Assembly (NCBI RefSeq): GCF_034661295.1
Contig: NZ_CP141062.1
Coordinates: 1,488,001 to 1,552,000, forward strand
DNA from: Faecalibacter sp. LW9
GTDB lineage: Bacteria; Bacteroidota; Bacteroidia; Flavobacteriales; Weeksellaceae
DNA length: 64,000 nt
Direction of reading: 5' to 3'
The position numbers and the translations under genes were made by a program. The first letter of the stretch is position 1; the number at the start of each line of letters is the position of its first letter. Under the pieces are notes generated by a model, which saw only the letters and a program-made list of their open reading frames with translations, did no database searches and was not told the DNA's origin. This document shows positions 8,743 through 18,183 of the stretch, in pieces.

Positions 8743-10030
8743 CTATAAGCGTTGAAGTTTTTGTGCTAATTCTTGGGTCAATTGACGTCGATGAAATTTT
8801 TGTACTTCGGAAATTTCGGCTTGCATGGTTTGATTAGGATTTGCTAGCCATTGAATATAGATTTCTAAAATATATTTTTTGATGCTGTCGACCTCTTGAT
8901 GGGAAAAATATTGTCCAGCTTTGGTTTGGTTTAATATTTTTTCTACATCTGCATCTTGTGGTCCAATGGCGATTATCGGATTGTTTGTAGCCATATATTC
9001 AAATAACTTTCCAGGAATGATACCTTTTGAAGCTTCAGTATCAAAGTTGGTTAAAACTAAGATATTCGCTTTATTGATTGCTTCTAATGATTCCTGATGC
9101 GATACATATCCATGAACCAATAATTGATCTTTAATTCCAGCTTCTAAAATAGATGCCTTTACATCTTCTGCTAAGGAACCATAAAAATTCAATTTAAAAT
9201 CACTTTTAAAAAATGAATTGCTAGCCGAAAGATCAGCTAGTGCTTTCCAAAGTGCGACGGGATTACGAAGCATTTCTAAACCTCCTGAATAGGTAATATG
9301 AAAATGTTCATGATCCTTTTTCGTATCCTTTTTAACGGATTCAAAACCATTCGTGATAACTTGAACATTTTTAGCACCAATTTTTGTGAAGTTTTCACCA
9401 TCCGTGTAACTAGTGGCAAGAACCAAGTTAGCTTTAGTCATCACTTCATGTTCTAAGGATTCATGTTTTTTGGCTGCCCATGAAGTTAATTTTAATTCTT
9501 TATGGTAACTGATTTGTGTCCATGGATCCCGAAAATCTGCAACCCATTTAAGTTTTGGATTGGATTTTTTCAAACCTAAACCAATCAAATGCATACTATG
9601 AGGTGGACCAGAGGTCACAATAGTATCAATTTGTTCTTTCTGGATGTAATCCGTTAAAAACTGGATGGAAGGTTTAATCCAATATTTTCGAGCGTCAGGT
9701 ATAAAGAAATTCCCTCGAATGAATACCGATACTTTTGACATGAAAGATTGTGATTCTTTCTTTTCAAAATGACCACCTTTATAGGATTTGTTCTTGGGAT
9801 TTAATTTCTCAGCAATTTGGTATGGTTCCCAAATTTTAGATTTGATGATTTTGACATTTGAATTGATGTCCTTAGCCAATGTTTCATCTAAAATGGGATA
9901 GGATGGATTTTCTGGAATATACACATGAGGTTCATACCCAAATTCAGGAAGATATTTGGTAAACTTCAACCATCTTTGAACACCATCCCGCAGGAGGCCA
10001 ATAATAGGTGATAATTAATATTTTTTTCAT
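8743..10030 (-). pseudogene. Glycosyltransferase family 4 protein, frameshifted near the N-terminus
   Basis: Read on the minus strand, an ATG at 10030 gives MKKILIITYYWPPAG, the classic start of flavobacterial GT-B glycosyltransferases. The next expected residues (GVQRWLKFTKYLPEFGYEP) continue in another frame. The change of frame is at about 9985, where only four bases separate the GCG of PPAG from the GGT of GVQ. The downstream frame (to 8743) encodes about 408 residues with both Rossmann lobes, including ITYSGGLEMLRNP and the nucleotide-sugar-binding PGKLFEYMATNNPIIAIGP. If translated alone it would need a TTG start and would lack the first strand and glycine loop. It lies 6 bases downstream of the YfhO gene. 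A sequencing error remains possible. Confidence 0.75.
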
Positions 10031-10036
10031 TTCAAA

Positions 10037-12676
10037 TTAAGCAACTGATTTGAAATCTTCATTTTTATCTTTACAATTCTTATATCCAAAGAATATTCCA
10101 CCAATTAGGATGGCAATCAGAAGAATATTGGATGCAATCATAATGGTTTTTCCTGTAGAAATGACCGACGGTTCGTAGGTAAATACAATTTCATGATTTC
10201 CTTTTGCTAAAGGAATTGCTCTTAAAATGTAATTTGCTTTTACAATTTCAACTTCTTGTCCATCGACAGTAGCTTTCCATCCATGCGGATAATAGATTTC
10301 AGAGAAAACAGCAATTTGATCTGTAGTACTTTTTGCTTGATATACCAATTTTGTAGGTGAATAAGAAGTTAATTTGATTTGAGCTGTAGAATCAGGCGTG
10401 ATAGTTTGCGGTAATTGTTTCGCTATATCATTTCTTACAATAACTTCTTCTTCTAAAAAAGTATTATTAAGCGCTAAAATTTCTTCGTTCGCATTATTTA
10501 CAACTTTTGTTTTACCCACTAACCAAGCATTTCCAAAAGCTGTAGGATTCACTTCAATTTTAGGTTCTTGAATACTACCATGAACAATGTATTTGGTATT
10601 TAACATGTTCAATACATTAATCATTCCACTTTCGTCTGTAATCCCATATTTTTTAGCACGTGGATCATTTGAAAAATACAAATCGATAATATCTTGGTAT
10701 TTTCCTAATTTGGCTGCGTGATACCCTCCAATTGAATGAACAAAGAACGATGTTCCGGCTTCATTAAAGGTGCTTTGAGTCGTATTATAAACGCGATATT
10801 GCCCTTTATCCGATTGTGCTAAATCAGAGAGAGCTTTATTCAGTGGAACCTTGTAAGCAATTTGAGCTACATTGTTATTGGAATTTGCCTCTGATTCTAA
10901 CTTCACAGATAATTCAGTAGGGAATGGGTTATCTACGATATAGCTCGATACAAAGTTTTCTTCATTAAAATATCTTTTGTTCACAAACAATCCATCGATC
11001 AGTGCCAATCCTCCTAATGCTAAAACAACAATCGTTGTATTTTTGATGTATTTCTTTTGATAAGCAAATAATAAGGCTACTGTACATAATACAAAAATCA
11101 AAGTACGTACAGTATCTGCTCTAAACATTGATACACGATCTGCGATTAAAGCTTGATCCAATTGCTGTAAAGTAGATTGCCAAAAACCAATTGCATTTGG
11201 ATTCGCCTGACCAATCAATGACATGAATTGATCCGTCATGTATTTATCAGTAGACGATTGGAAAGGGAAAATAGCATCTGCCCCTAGGTATAAAATTCCT
11301 AATATTACAACTGTAGCCCCACCAACAACAGTTAAGATTTTTGTTTTGTATTGATCATCTTTTTCTTCATTTATAAAGTAATAAACTGTGATGATAGCAA
11401 GTAAAGGCATTGTAAATTCCGCCATTACTAAGATGGAAGATACAGCACGGAATTTATCGTACATTGGGAAATAGTCGACAAAAATATCTGTTAACCATTG
11501 TAAATTTTTACCCCATGCCAATAAGATACTTAAGACAGTAGCTGATAATAACCACCATTTGTATTTGGCATAATGACCTTTAACCATGACTAAACCTAAG
11601 ATGAAAAGGAATACAACAATAGCTCCTTGATATGCTGGTCCTGAAGTTCCAGGTTGTTCCCCCCAATAAGTTGATCGAGGTTGCTGTGCTAATGCTTGAA
11701 ATACCTGCTGATTAAATTCATCATCTCCAATATTTTGATATAGATTTTGTAATTGACCATAATAATTGGCTAAATCTTCTTCAGAACTCATCGATGAACC
11801 ACCCATTAAATTCGGAATGAATAAGTTTAAAGTTTCTAATTTTCCATAGCTCCATTGCGTGATATAATCATGATCTAATCCCTCTGTATTGGTTTTTAAT
11901 AAGGACATTTCAGATTTTCCACGAGTTGTTTCTTTAGAATATTCGTAAGTGGATAATAATCGTGAAGCATTAAGTCCTAAAGCAATGATACATGCTACCA
12001 CAACTAGTCCCGAGGCTTTAAAGAAATCTGGAAGTTGTTTAGCTTTGAGATCGGCAATGAATTGGAAAATTGCAAACACTAACATCACTAAGAATAAATA
12101 AAATGTCATTTGGATGTGATTGGCTTGCAATTGTAAGCCCATAAAAAGTGTCGTTAAGACAAAACCAGAAATATATTTTTTACGGTAAAGTAATAGTATT
12201 CCGGCAACCAACGGAGCAAAATATGCAATCGTGTGAACTTTTGCGTTATGTCCTGCGGCTATGATAATAAAGAAATAGGCACCAACAGCAAAGAAAATCG
12301 ATCCTGTTAATGCATATTTCCATTTTTTTAATAAGGTAAGTCCAAGGATAAAGAATCCACTGAATAATAAAAAGATATAATCTGCTGGCATTGGTAAAAA
12401 TCGAATAACTTTATCAATACCTTTAATTAAATCAAAATCATATTGTGCTCCTGTTTGGTAGGTTGGCATCCCTCCAAACATAGCATTGGACCAATAGACA
12501 TGATCATCGGTTTGTTCTTGATAAGTTAACATTTCTTCGGCACTACCACGGTAATTGATAATGTCGGGTTGTATAATGGATTTTCCTGATAATACAGGGG
12601 AACAATAAATCAATGCAACCAATGCAAAGAAAATGATTGAACCAAGGATGTAGAGTAAATTCTTTTTATTTTTCAT
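10037..12676 (-). CDS. YfhO family membrane protein
   Basis: The 879-residue protein has a long N-terminal half with about a dozen transmembrane segments (first at residues 7-27). A large extracytoplasmic region of about 270 residues follows, and a last membrane segment lies near the C-terminus (about 845-868). The N-terminal loop YWSNAMFGGMPTYQT and the late segment IYYPHGWKATVDGQEVEIVKANYILRAIPL are typical of the Bacteroidota YfhO family. Family members are thought to act in glycosylation of cell-envelope polymers. The gene overlaps DUF4834 by 11 bases and lies next to a glycosyltransferase, which fits an envelope glycan role. The exact substrate is unknown. Confidence 0.85.
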   Translation of the reverse strand: MKNKKNLLYILGSIIFFALVALIYCSPVLSGKSIIQPDIINYRGSAEEMLTYQEQTDDHVYWSNAMFGGMPTYQTGAQYDFDLIKGIDKVIRFLPMPADYIFLLFSGFFILGLTLLKKWKYALTGSIFFAVGAYFFIIIAAGHNAKVHTIAYFAPLVAGILLLYRKKYISGFVLTTLFMGLQLQANHIQMTFYLFLVMLVFAIFQFIADLKAKQLPDFFKASGLVVVACIIALGLNASRLLSTYEYSKETTRGKSEMSLLKTNTEGLDHDYITQWSYGKLETLNLFIPNLMGGSSMSSEEDLANYYGQLQNLYQNIGDDEFNQQVFQALAQQPRSTYWGEQPGTSGPAYQGAIVVFLFILGLVMVKGHYAKYKWWLLSATVLSILLAWGKNLQWLTDIFVDYFPMYDKFRAVSSILVMAEFTMPLLAIITVYYFINEEKDDQYKTKILTVVGGATVVILGILYLGADAIFPFQSSTDKYMTDQFMSLIGQANPNAIGFWQSTLQQLDQALIADRVSMFRADTVRTLIFVLCTVALLFAYQKKYIKNTTIVVLALGGLALIDGLFVNKRYFNEENFVSSYIVDNPFPTELSVKLESEANSNNNVAQIAYKVPLNKALSDLAQSDKGQYRVYNTTQSTFNEAGTSFFVHSIGGYHAAKLGKYQDIIDLYFSNDPRAKKYGITDESGMINVLNMLNTKYIVHGSIQEPKIEVNPTAFGNAWLVGKTKVVNNANEEILALNNTFLEEEVIVRNDIAKQLPQTITPDSTAQIKLTSYSPTKLVYQAKSTTDQIAVFSEIYYPHGWKATVDGQEVEIVKANYILRAIPLAKGNHEIVFTYEPSVISTGKTIMIASNILLIAILIGGIFFGYKNCKDKNEDFKSVA

Positions 12677-12926
12677 TCTTTTCTTCGATTATTTCGAAAT
12701 CTATAGTTTCAGCTTCAATATTATAGCGTGGTTTCTCTGTGTTAGGACGTTGTGATTGTCCTTGTGATGATTGTTGATATGGATTTTGAGGATGACCACC
12801 ACCAAATTGTTGACTTTGGTTAATGGCATCCTTAAATGCTTTTTTGATCATCAATAATTTTCGGACAAATCGAAAAACGAAAAGGAAAATAATCCCTAAG
12901 ACAATAATCCAAATAATAGTTTTCAT
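12666..12926 (-). CDS. DUF4834 family small membrane protein
   Basis: The 86-residue protein has one N-terminal transmembrane segment (about residues 3-20, IIWIIVLGIIFLFVFRFV). A basic stretch, a Gln/Gly/Pro-rich linker (QQFGGGHPQNPYQQSSQGQ) and an acidic C-terminus (YNIEAETIDFEIIEEKNE) follow. This matches the DUF4834 proteins found next to YfhO genes in Flavobacteriia. It overlaps the YfhO start by 11 bases, so translation is probably coupled. Function is unknown. Confidence 0.75.
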   Translation of the reverse strand: MKTIIWIIVLGIIFLFVFRFVRKLLMIKKAFKDAINQSQQFGGGHPQNPYQQSSQGQSQRPNTEKPRYNIEAETIDFEIIEEKNEK

Positions 12927-12932
12927 TTTTTC

Positions 12933-14003
12933 TTAATTTACAGTCGTTGTCGTCGTCACATTTTCAGTCATGGTTTGTTTTTGTCCATTGACTTCAATTG
13001 TACGTTTCATTGACTCTTTTTTCGTTAAATTAACATTATTGATCCAACCTGATTGGGTATCAATTAAAATAGTACCTGTGACATCAGCGTTTGCATTTGC
13101 ACTCATCGACATTCCTTGCTGAGAATCTGATCCACTTAGTTTTTGATTTCCTTTTACAGTAATTTTAGTGTTCTTAGAATCGACATTGGCAAGGGTACGT
13201 GTTAGATCAGAATTCCCTTTCATTCCCCCTTGGTTTAGATTTTGTTTATCCGACCAAGTTTCTTTTAATTTTAATTTTTTATCAGGATAAATGTTCATGG
13301 TTTCTTCGAACTGACCTGATATAACTTCTTTGCTTAAAGATGCTTTCAACATTTCAGAAACAAATTTTTGCTCTTCTGCTGATAATCCGTTTTTTACTGA
13401 AGCTTCGATTTGTTGACGGATTTTGTCTAGACCTTCTACAGCAACCACTTTACCTTTTTGATCAATTTTTAAGGTATACGTTTTACCAATCATCGCTTTG
13501 TAAATAGACCAAGGGAAAGCTACATCTTTATCCGCAGGTTTTGGTCCATTGGTATCATAAGCGATTGTTTTACCGGTTTGATCAGTCATTTTTTCGCTAT
13601 AATGTTTCGATTTAACTTCTAAAGTATAAACTCCATTCGAAAAATCTTTCACATAGTATTCAATGGTCTTTTTGTTTTCATTTGTCATTTTCACCGTTTC
13701 TTTTCCGTCACTTGCAGAGTGCGTACCTTTTACGGTTAACGTCATAGGATATGTTTTTCCTTTCTCTAAGTTATAACGGAAATCATACGTGTCATCTTCA
13801 TTTTTTTGAATCGCTGTTTGATCGTCTATTGTAATAGGTTTTGCAATGGTATCAGCCACATCTTCCACTTTTACAATGGTATCTCCTTTTTCGTCAACAA
13901 CTAACTCTTGTCCTGCTTCATTTTTACCAACTACTTTTTGTTCTTCTTTCTTACAAGCAACAACTGCAGAGATAATCGCAACAGCGAATAATATTTTTTT
14001 CAT
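12933..14003 (-). CDS. Putative lipoprotein, DUF6263-like
   Basis: The 356-residue protein has a lipoprotein signal (MKKILFAVAIISAVVAC, Cys17). A charged linker rich in Lys, Glu and Asp follows, and from about residue 70 a beta-rich domain (FRYNLEKGKTYPMTLTVKG, TGTILIDTQSGWINNVNLTKKESMKRTIEV). It resembles the DUF6263 proteins of Bacteroidota, but I assign that only by recall. It ends 6 bases before DUF4834 and probably begins the operon DUF6263-DUF4834-YfhO-glycosyltransferase. No catalytic motif is visible. Confidence 0.7.
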   Translation of the reverse strand: MKKILFAVAIISAVVACKKEEQKVVGKNEAGQELVVDEKGDTIVKVEDVADTIAKPITIDDQTAIQKNEDDTYDFRYNLEKGKTYPMTLTVKGTHSASDGKETVKMTNENKKTIEYYVKDFSNGVYTLEVKSKHYSEKMTDQTGKTIAYDTNGPKPADKDVAFPWSIYKAMIGKTYTLKIDQKGKVVAVEGLDKIRQQIEASVKNGLSAEEQKFVSEMLKASLSKEVISGQFEETMNIYPDKKLKLKETWSDKQNLNQGGMKGNSDLTRTLANVDSKNTKITVKGNQKLSGSDSQQGMSMSANANADVTGTILIDTQSGWINNVNLTKKESMKRTIEVNGQKQTMTENVTTTTTVN

Positions 14004-14257
14004 AGTAAATTCAATTTATATTTTGATCAAATACCAAAATCAATCCAAAAATATGGATTTATATCCTAATGGAATTCATTTTAAAAGCCGAACCACTTTA
14101 TTTCAGACGGTTTGAAGTTTAAATTCATTCATGCTCAATCATATAGAGAGGTATATTGCAGAATGTCCATTGAAACAAAAATAAGGCTTTTTATTTTCAT
14201 GAATTTAGAAAGTGTCATGTTTTTATTGTAAATCTTGACCACTTAATTTTATCCCCT

Positions 14258-14284
14258 AATCAAAACAATCAAAACAATCAAAAC
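14258..14284 (+). repeat. Three tandem copies of a 9-base unit before a T9SS start
   Basis: The unit AATCAAAAC occurs three times in a row and ends directly at the ATG at 14285. The rest of the 281-base intergenic region (14004-14284) is AT-rich and I see no clear operator or RNA gene there. The repeat also provides an A-rich leader in a lineage that does not rely on Shine-Dalgarno sites. Confidence 0.6.
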
Positions 14285-15102
14285 ATGAGAAAACAATTAC
14301 TGTTTGCATTTTCATTAGTTGCAATGATCACAACAAATGGACAAATTAATATTTCGGAGAATTTCGAAACCCCCTATAATGATTGGGCAAATCCAGAATC
14401 GGGAAGGGATCGTTTTGTGGTTTCCGAAATTTACGTATGCAATGGCTCAGGTGCTGCCGGTGCAATGATTGAATCAATTTTAGGGAATTTCGGAGTAGGT
14501 CCTAAATACATGTATTCTCCACTATTGACAAATAATAACGGCAATGACCTTCATATTCAATATTCGGTGATGATGGGTCAAGCTAATGCAACTTTAACGG
14601 AAATGATTGCCATTCCTTCTGAAGTTGATTGGGGTATATGAAGGTAGCGTACTCTACGGATAATGGTAGTTCTTGGGCTGAAATTCAAACCCTGAATTCT
14701 AGTAATTATATATCCAAAACGACATGTGAACCTTATCATTTGATTATTCCATCCGATGAATTATCAAGTTTAAATCCTGTAATTCTTCGTTGGGAAGTCG
14801 ATAAAAATGTTAATCATGATGAACTGATGATGTATGTAATCGATGATGTGATGGTCAACCAAGATGTATTATCGACGCACGATGTAATGAAATAGAAAGT
14901 GAAAATATATCCTAATCCAGCTTCTGTTTTTGTTCAAATTGGGATCGATGATGTGATAAAAGTGGTGGAAATTTATAATCCAGCGGGAGTCCTTGTAAAA
15001 AAAGTATTCAATACCGACTATATTGAAATTAAACATTTACCGAGAGGAAATTATTTTTTAAAGATTAATGATTCCTTGACGTCAAAGTTCATGAAGAAAT
15101 AA
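14285..15102 (+). pseudogene. T9SS cargo protein gene, frameshifted and interrupted by a stop
   Basis: Three pieces in two frames form one protein of about 270 residues. The first (14285-14641) has a signal peptide (MRKQLLFAFSLVAMITTNGQ) and an adhesion-like domain. After DW (near 14630) the reading moves by one base into MKVAYSTDNGSSWAEIQTLN, consistent with one lost T in GGTTAT. A TAG at 14893-14895 then interrupts the frame just before KIYPNPASVFVQIGIDD, the start of the type A T9SS sorting domain, which ends SKFMKK at 15102. With two lesions, real decay is more likely than a single sequencing error. The sorting domain resembles that of the gene at 7743. Confidence 0.8.
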
Positions 15103-15107
15103 AAAAA

Positions 15108-15137
15108 AAAAGCCACTCGATTTTTCGAGTGGCTTTT
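15108..15137. terminator. Bidirectional intrinsic terminator
   Basis: A 13-bp perfect inverted repeat, AAAAGCCACTCGA / TCGAGTGGCTTTT, with a TTTT loop lies between the convergent T9SS pseudogene and dnaK. The A-run and T-run allow it to work on both strands. Confidence 0.9.
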
Positions 15138-15169
15138 GAATATGAAAAAGAAATGTATTTAATCTATGA

Positions 15170-17056
15170 TTATTTTACTTCTTCGAAGTCTACATCTTCA
15201 ACACCATCTGCTTTAGCGTCAGTACCTGGTTGAGCTTGAGCTCCTCCTTGTTGACCTTCGTTCATTGCAGCATAGATTTCTTGTGATGCAGCGTTCCATG
15301 CAGTATTTAATTTCTCCATTGAAGTGTCGATTGCAGCAACATCTTGTGCAGCGTGAGCAGCTTTAACTTCTGTTAATGCTTCTTCAATAGGTTGTTTTTT
15401 ATCTGCAGGGATTTTATCTCCGTACTCTTTTAATTGTTTTTCCGTTTGGAAAATTAAAGCATCAGCCGCATTGATTTTTTCAATCTTTTGTTTTGCTTCT
15501 TCATCTTTAGCCGCATTTTCTTGCGCCTCTTTTTTCATTCTTTCGATATCTGCATCAGATAATCCTGAAGAAGCTTCAATTTTGATTGATTGCTCTTTTC
15601 CAGTTCCTTTATCTTTAGCTGATACATTTAAGATACCATTCGCATCGATGTCAAAAGTAACTTCGATTTGAGGAACACCACGTGGTGCTGGTGGAATATC
15701 AACTAAGTCAAAACGTCCGATTTCTTTGTTGTCATTGAATAATGGACGCTCTCCTTGACCAATTCTTAAAGTTACAGCAGGTTGGTTGTCAACAGCTGTT
15801 GAGAATACTTCAGATTTTTTTGTTGGGATTGTAGTGTTCGCTTCAATTAATTTTGTGAAAACACCTCCTAACGTTTCAATACCTAAAGATAATGGTGTAA
15901 CGTCTAATAATAATACGTCTTTTACATCACCTGTTAATACCCCTCCTTGAATAGCAGCTCCGATCGCAACAACCTCATCTGGATTAACTCCTTTTGATGG
16001 TTTTTTACCAAAGAATTTTTCTACTTCTTCTTGAATTTTAGGGATACGAGTAGATCCACCTACTAAAATTACTTCATCGATATCAGAGATTGATAAACCT
16101 GCATCGTTTAAAGCTTTTTTACATGGTTCCATTGAACGACGAACTAAATCTTCTGTTAATTGATCAAATTTAGCACGAGTTAACGTTTGAACTAAGTGTT
16201 TAGGACCTGTTTCGTTTGCTGTAATATATGGTAAGTTAATTTCTGTTTGAGCAGAAGAAGATAACTCAATTTTTGCTTTCTCAGCAGCCTCACGTAAACG
16301 TTGTAATGCCATTGCATCTTTCTTTAAGTCTACATTTTCAGCCGCTTTAAATTCGTCAGCTAACCAATCGATGATGGCATCATCAAAATCGTCACCACCT
16401 AAACGAGTATCTCCATTAGTCGCCAATACTTCAAATACACCGTCACCTAATTCTAAGATCGAGATATCGAATGTACCACCACCTAAATCGTAAACTGCGA
16501 TTTTTTTATCTGATGAAGCTTTATCTAATCCATAAGCTAATGCTGCTGCAGTAGGCTCATTGATGATACGTTCAACTTTTAAACCTGCAATTTCACCTGC
16601 TTCTTTTGTTGCTTGACGTTGTGCATCATTAAAGTAAGCTGGTACTGTAATTACGGCTCTTGTAACTTCTTGTCCTAAGTAATCTTCAGCAGTTTTTTTC
16701 ATTTTTTGTAATGTCATTGCTGAGATTTCTTGTGGAGTATATAAACGACCATCGATCTCTACACGTGGCGTATCGTTGTCACCTTTTACAACTTTATATG
16801 GCATTGCTTCTGCATCAGCAGTATCAAATTTAGAACCCATGAAACGTTTTACAGAGTAAATTGTTTTTGTAGGGTTAGTTACTGCTTGACGTTTTGCAGC
16901 ATCTCCAACTTTTCTTTCACCTCCTTCAACGAAAGCTACGATAGATGGAGTTGTTCTTTTTCCTTCTGCATTAGGGATAACAACTGGCTCACTACCTTCC
17001 ATTACAGATACACAAGAGTTAGTTGTCCCTAAATCGATTCCAATAATTTTGCTCAT
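15170..17056 (-). CDS. dnaK: Chaperone protein DnaK (Hsp70)
   Basis: The 628-residue protein begins [21 protein letters not shown] and contains the Hsp70 signatures [15 protein letters not shown] and [16 protein letters not shown] within the ATPase domain (about 1-385). The substrate-binding domain and helical lid follow, and it ends with the acidic [10 protein letters not shown] tail that contacts co-chaperones. It folds client proteins in the cytoplasm with DnaJ and GrpE, neither of which is adjacent. The gene stands alone. Its upstream region carries a palindrome and a sigma-54-like motif, described separately. Confidence 0.98.
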   Translation of the reverse strand: MSKIIGIDLGTTNSCVSVMEGSEPVVIPNAEGKRTTPSIVAFVEGGERKVGDAAKRQAVTNPTKTIYSVKRFMGSKFDTADAEAMPYKVVKGDNDTPRVEIDGRLYTPQEISAMTLQKMKKTAEDYLGQEVTRAVITVPAYFNDAQRQATKEAGEIAGLKVERIINEPTAAALAYGLDKASSDKKIAVYDLGGGTFDISILELGDGVFEVLATNGDTRLGGDDFDDAIIDWLADEFKAAENVDLKKDAMALQRLREAAEKAKIELSSSAQTEINLPYITANETGPKHLVQTLTRAKFDQLTEDLVRRSMEPCKKALNDAGLSISDIDEVILVGGSTRIPKIQEEVEKFFGKKPSKGVNPDEVVAIGAAIQGGVLTGDVKDVLLLDVTPLSLGIETLGGVFTKLIEANTTIPTKKSEVFSTAVDNQPAVTLRIGQGERPLFNDNKEIGRFDLVDIPPAPRGVPQIEVTFDIDANGILNVSAKDKGTGKEQSIKIEASSGLSDADIERMKKEAQENAAKDEEAKQKIEKINAADALIFQTEKQLKEYGDKIPADKKQPIEEALTEVKAAHAAQDVAAIDTSMEKLNTAWNAASQEIYAAMNEGQQGGAQAQPGTDAKADGVEDVDFEEVK

Positions 17057-17120
17057 ATTATTTTTTATTTCTTTAATTAAAATTGATTGTTAACTTTTAT
17101 ATGATTGCATTTACAATTCG

Positions 17121-17147
17121 TGTCTATATAGACAATCTTTGTGCCAA
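17121..17147 (-). promoter_or_regulatory. Palindrome and minus-24/minus-12-like motif upstream of dnaK
   Basis: On the minus strand TTGGCAC, five bases, then TTGTC resembles the sigma-54 consensus TGGCAC-N5-TTGCW, with one mismatch in the second block. Immediately downstream is the perfect 14-base palindrome TGTCTATATAGACA (17121-17134), which could be an operator. The dnaK start is 65 bases further on. No clear TAnnTTTG element is visible in this stretch. No CIRCE-type inverted repeat was seen. Confidence 0.4.
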
Positions 17148-17258
17148 GGCAAAAAAAAATGACAAGCAACATATAAGTGTGTCATCTTGTCATAATTATT
17201 TAAAATAATTTGTTTTGATGTGTAGAAAAGTCATTATAAATTCAGATTCTGTCAAATT

Positions 17259-18125
17259 TTATCCAATTTTCAAACCATTTTCTATTTTTCGTTCGGGGTT
17301 TAAAAGAATTACATCTTTATCGTTACCATAAACACCCATTACCAAACATTCGCTCATAAATTTTCCGATTTGTTTTGGAGGAAAATTAACCACTGCAATG
17401 ATTTGTTGGTTGATTAGCTCATCTTTCGTATAAAGTGAAGTAATTTGTGCCGAACTCTTTTTTATTCCTAACGGACCAAAATCTATTGCTAATTGATAAG
17501 CAGGGTTATTTGCTTCAGGAAAATCATCAACATTAATAATAGTACCAACACGCATATCAATCTTCTCAAAATCTTGCCAAGAAATTGTAGTATCAGCTTT
17601 TATTTCTTTCGGAAGTTCTTTGTTTTCGATTTCTTTCAAAACTCTTTCGATATTTTCTTTTTGTTGTTGGTATTTCGATTTTAAATCATTTGTCATTCGG
17701 TTATAATAAGTCAATGCTTTATTTCCGAATTGTTTTACATAAAAATCACTAAAAACTGGAATATGTGGAAACTTTTCATGGAATATCATTTCGTGATAGG
17801 CTTGCCATTCGCGCTCTTCTCTCGCTTCGATTTGTTCTTTTCCTGTTCGTTGATAAACATGATACATTTCGTGCATTAATAAATTCGCAACCAAAGCTAA
17901 ATCGAAGTCTAAAATATTACGCGGAACTTTTATCGTAATTCCAGTAGTTTCTGTCCCTTCTGCCGTTAATAATAATCCTTTTGGGTTGATTTCTTCTCGA
18001 AATTCAAATCCATTAAAAGAGGAATGGCGTAAATCAAACTCTTCAAGAATTTCGTATAAGGCTTCAAATATGAGTTGATTTTTCTTCAGATATAGGATTC
18101 GATTTTTAAATTCTTTTGTAATCAT
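17259..18125 (-). CDS. Metallopeptidase-like domain fused to a CsaA-like tRNA-binding domain
   Basis: The 288-residue protein has two parts. Residues about 1-165 hold a zincin-like motif, LLMHEMYHVYQ (HExxH at about 85-89), with a likely glutamate ligand in the following helix (EEREWQAYHE). A charged coiled-coil stretch of about 20 residues links it to the second part. Residues about 180-288 match the CsaA/methionyl-tRNA-synthetase-type OB fold (FEKIDMRVGTIINVDDFPEA, GIKKSSAQITSLYTKDEL, VVNFPPKQIGKFMSECLVMGV). CsaA alone is about 110 residues and is described as an export chaperone or tRNA-binding protein. The fusion suggests proteolysis or RNA binding targeted by the second domain, but this is inference. 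Confidence 0.75.
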   Translation of the reverse strand: MITKEFKNRILYLKKNQLIFEALYEILEEFDLRHSSFNGFEFREEINPKGLLLTAEGTETTGITIKVPRNILDFDLALVANLLMHEMYHVYQRTGKEQIEAREEREWQAYHEMIFHEKFPHIPVFSDFYVKQFGNKALTYYNRMTNDLKSKYQQQKENIERVLKEIENKELPKEIKADTTISWQDFEKIDMRVGTIINVDDFPEANNPAYQLAIDFGPLGIKKSSAQITSLYTKDELINQQIIAVVNFPPKQIGKFMSECLVMGVYGNDKDVILLNPERKIENGLKIG

Positions 18126-18183
18126 TATTTTAGGCTTTACTTCAAATATATAATGTTATTTTTGATAAGTTTTAATAATTAAC

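Noticed and set aside
12933-14115. Plus-strand frame of 89 codons overlapping the lipoprotein start (13846-14115)
   Set aside because: It is antisense to a supported gene and has no domain; its serine- and threonine-rich start mirrors the opposite strand.
14629-14895. A separate small gene starting at 14629 within the broken T9SS gene
   Set aside because: Its sequence continues the T9SS protein from the other frame and leads straight into the sorting domain, so it is a fragment of one gene.
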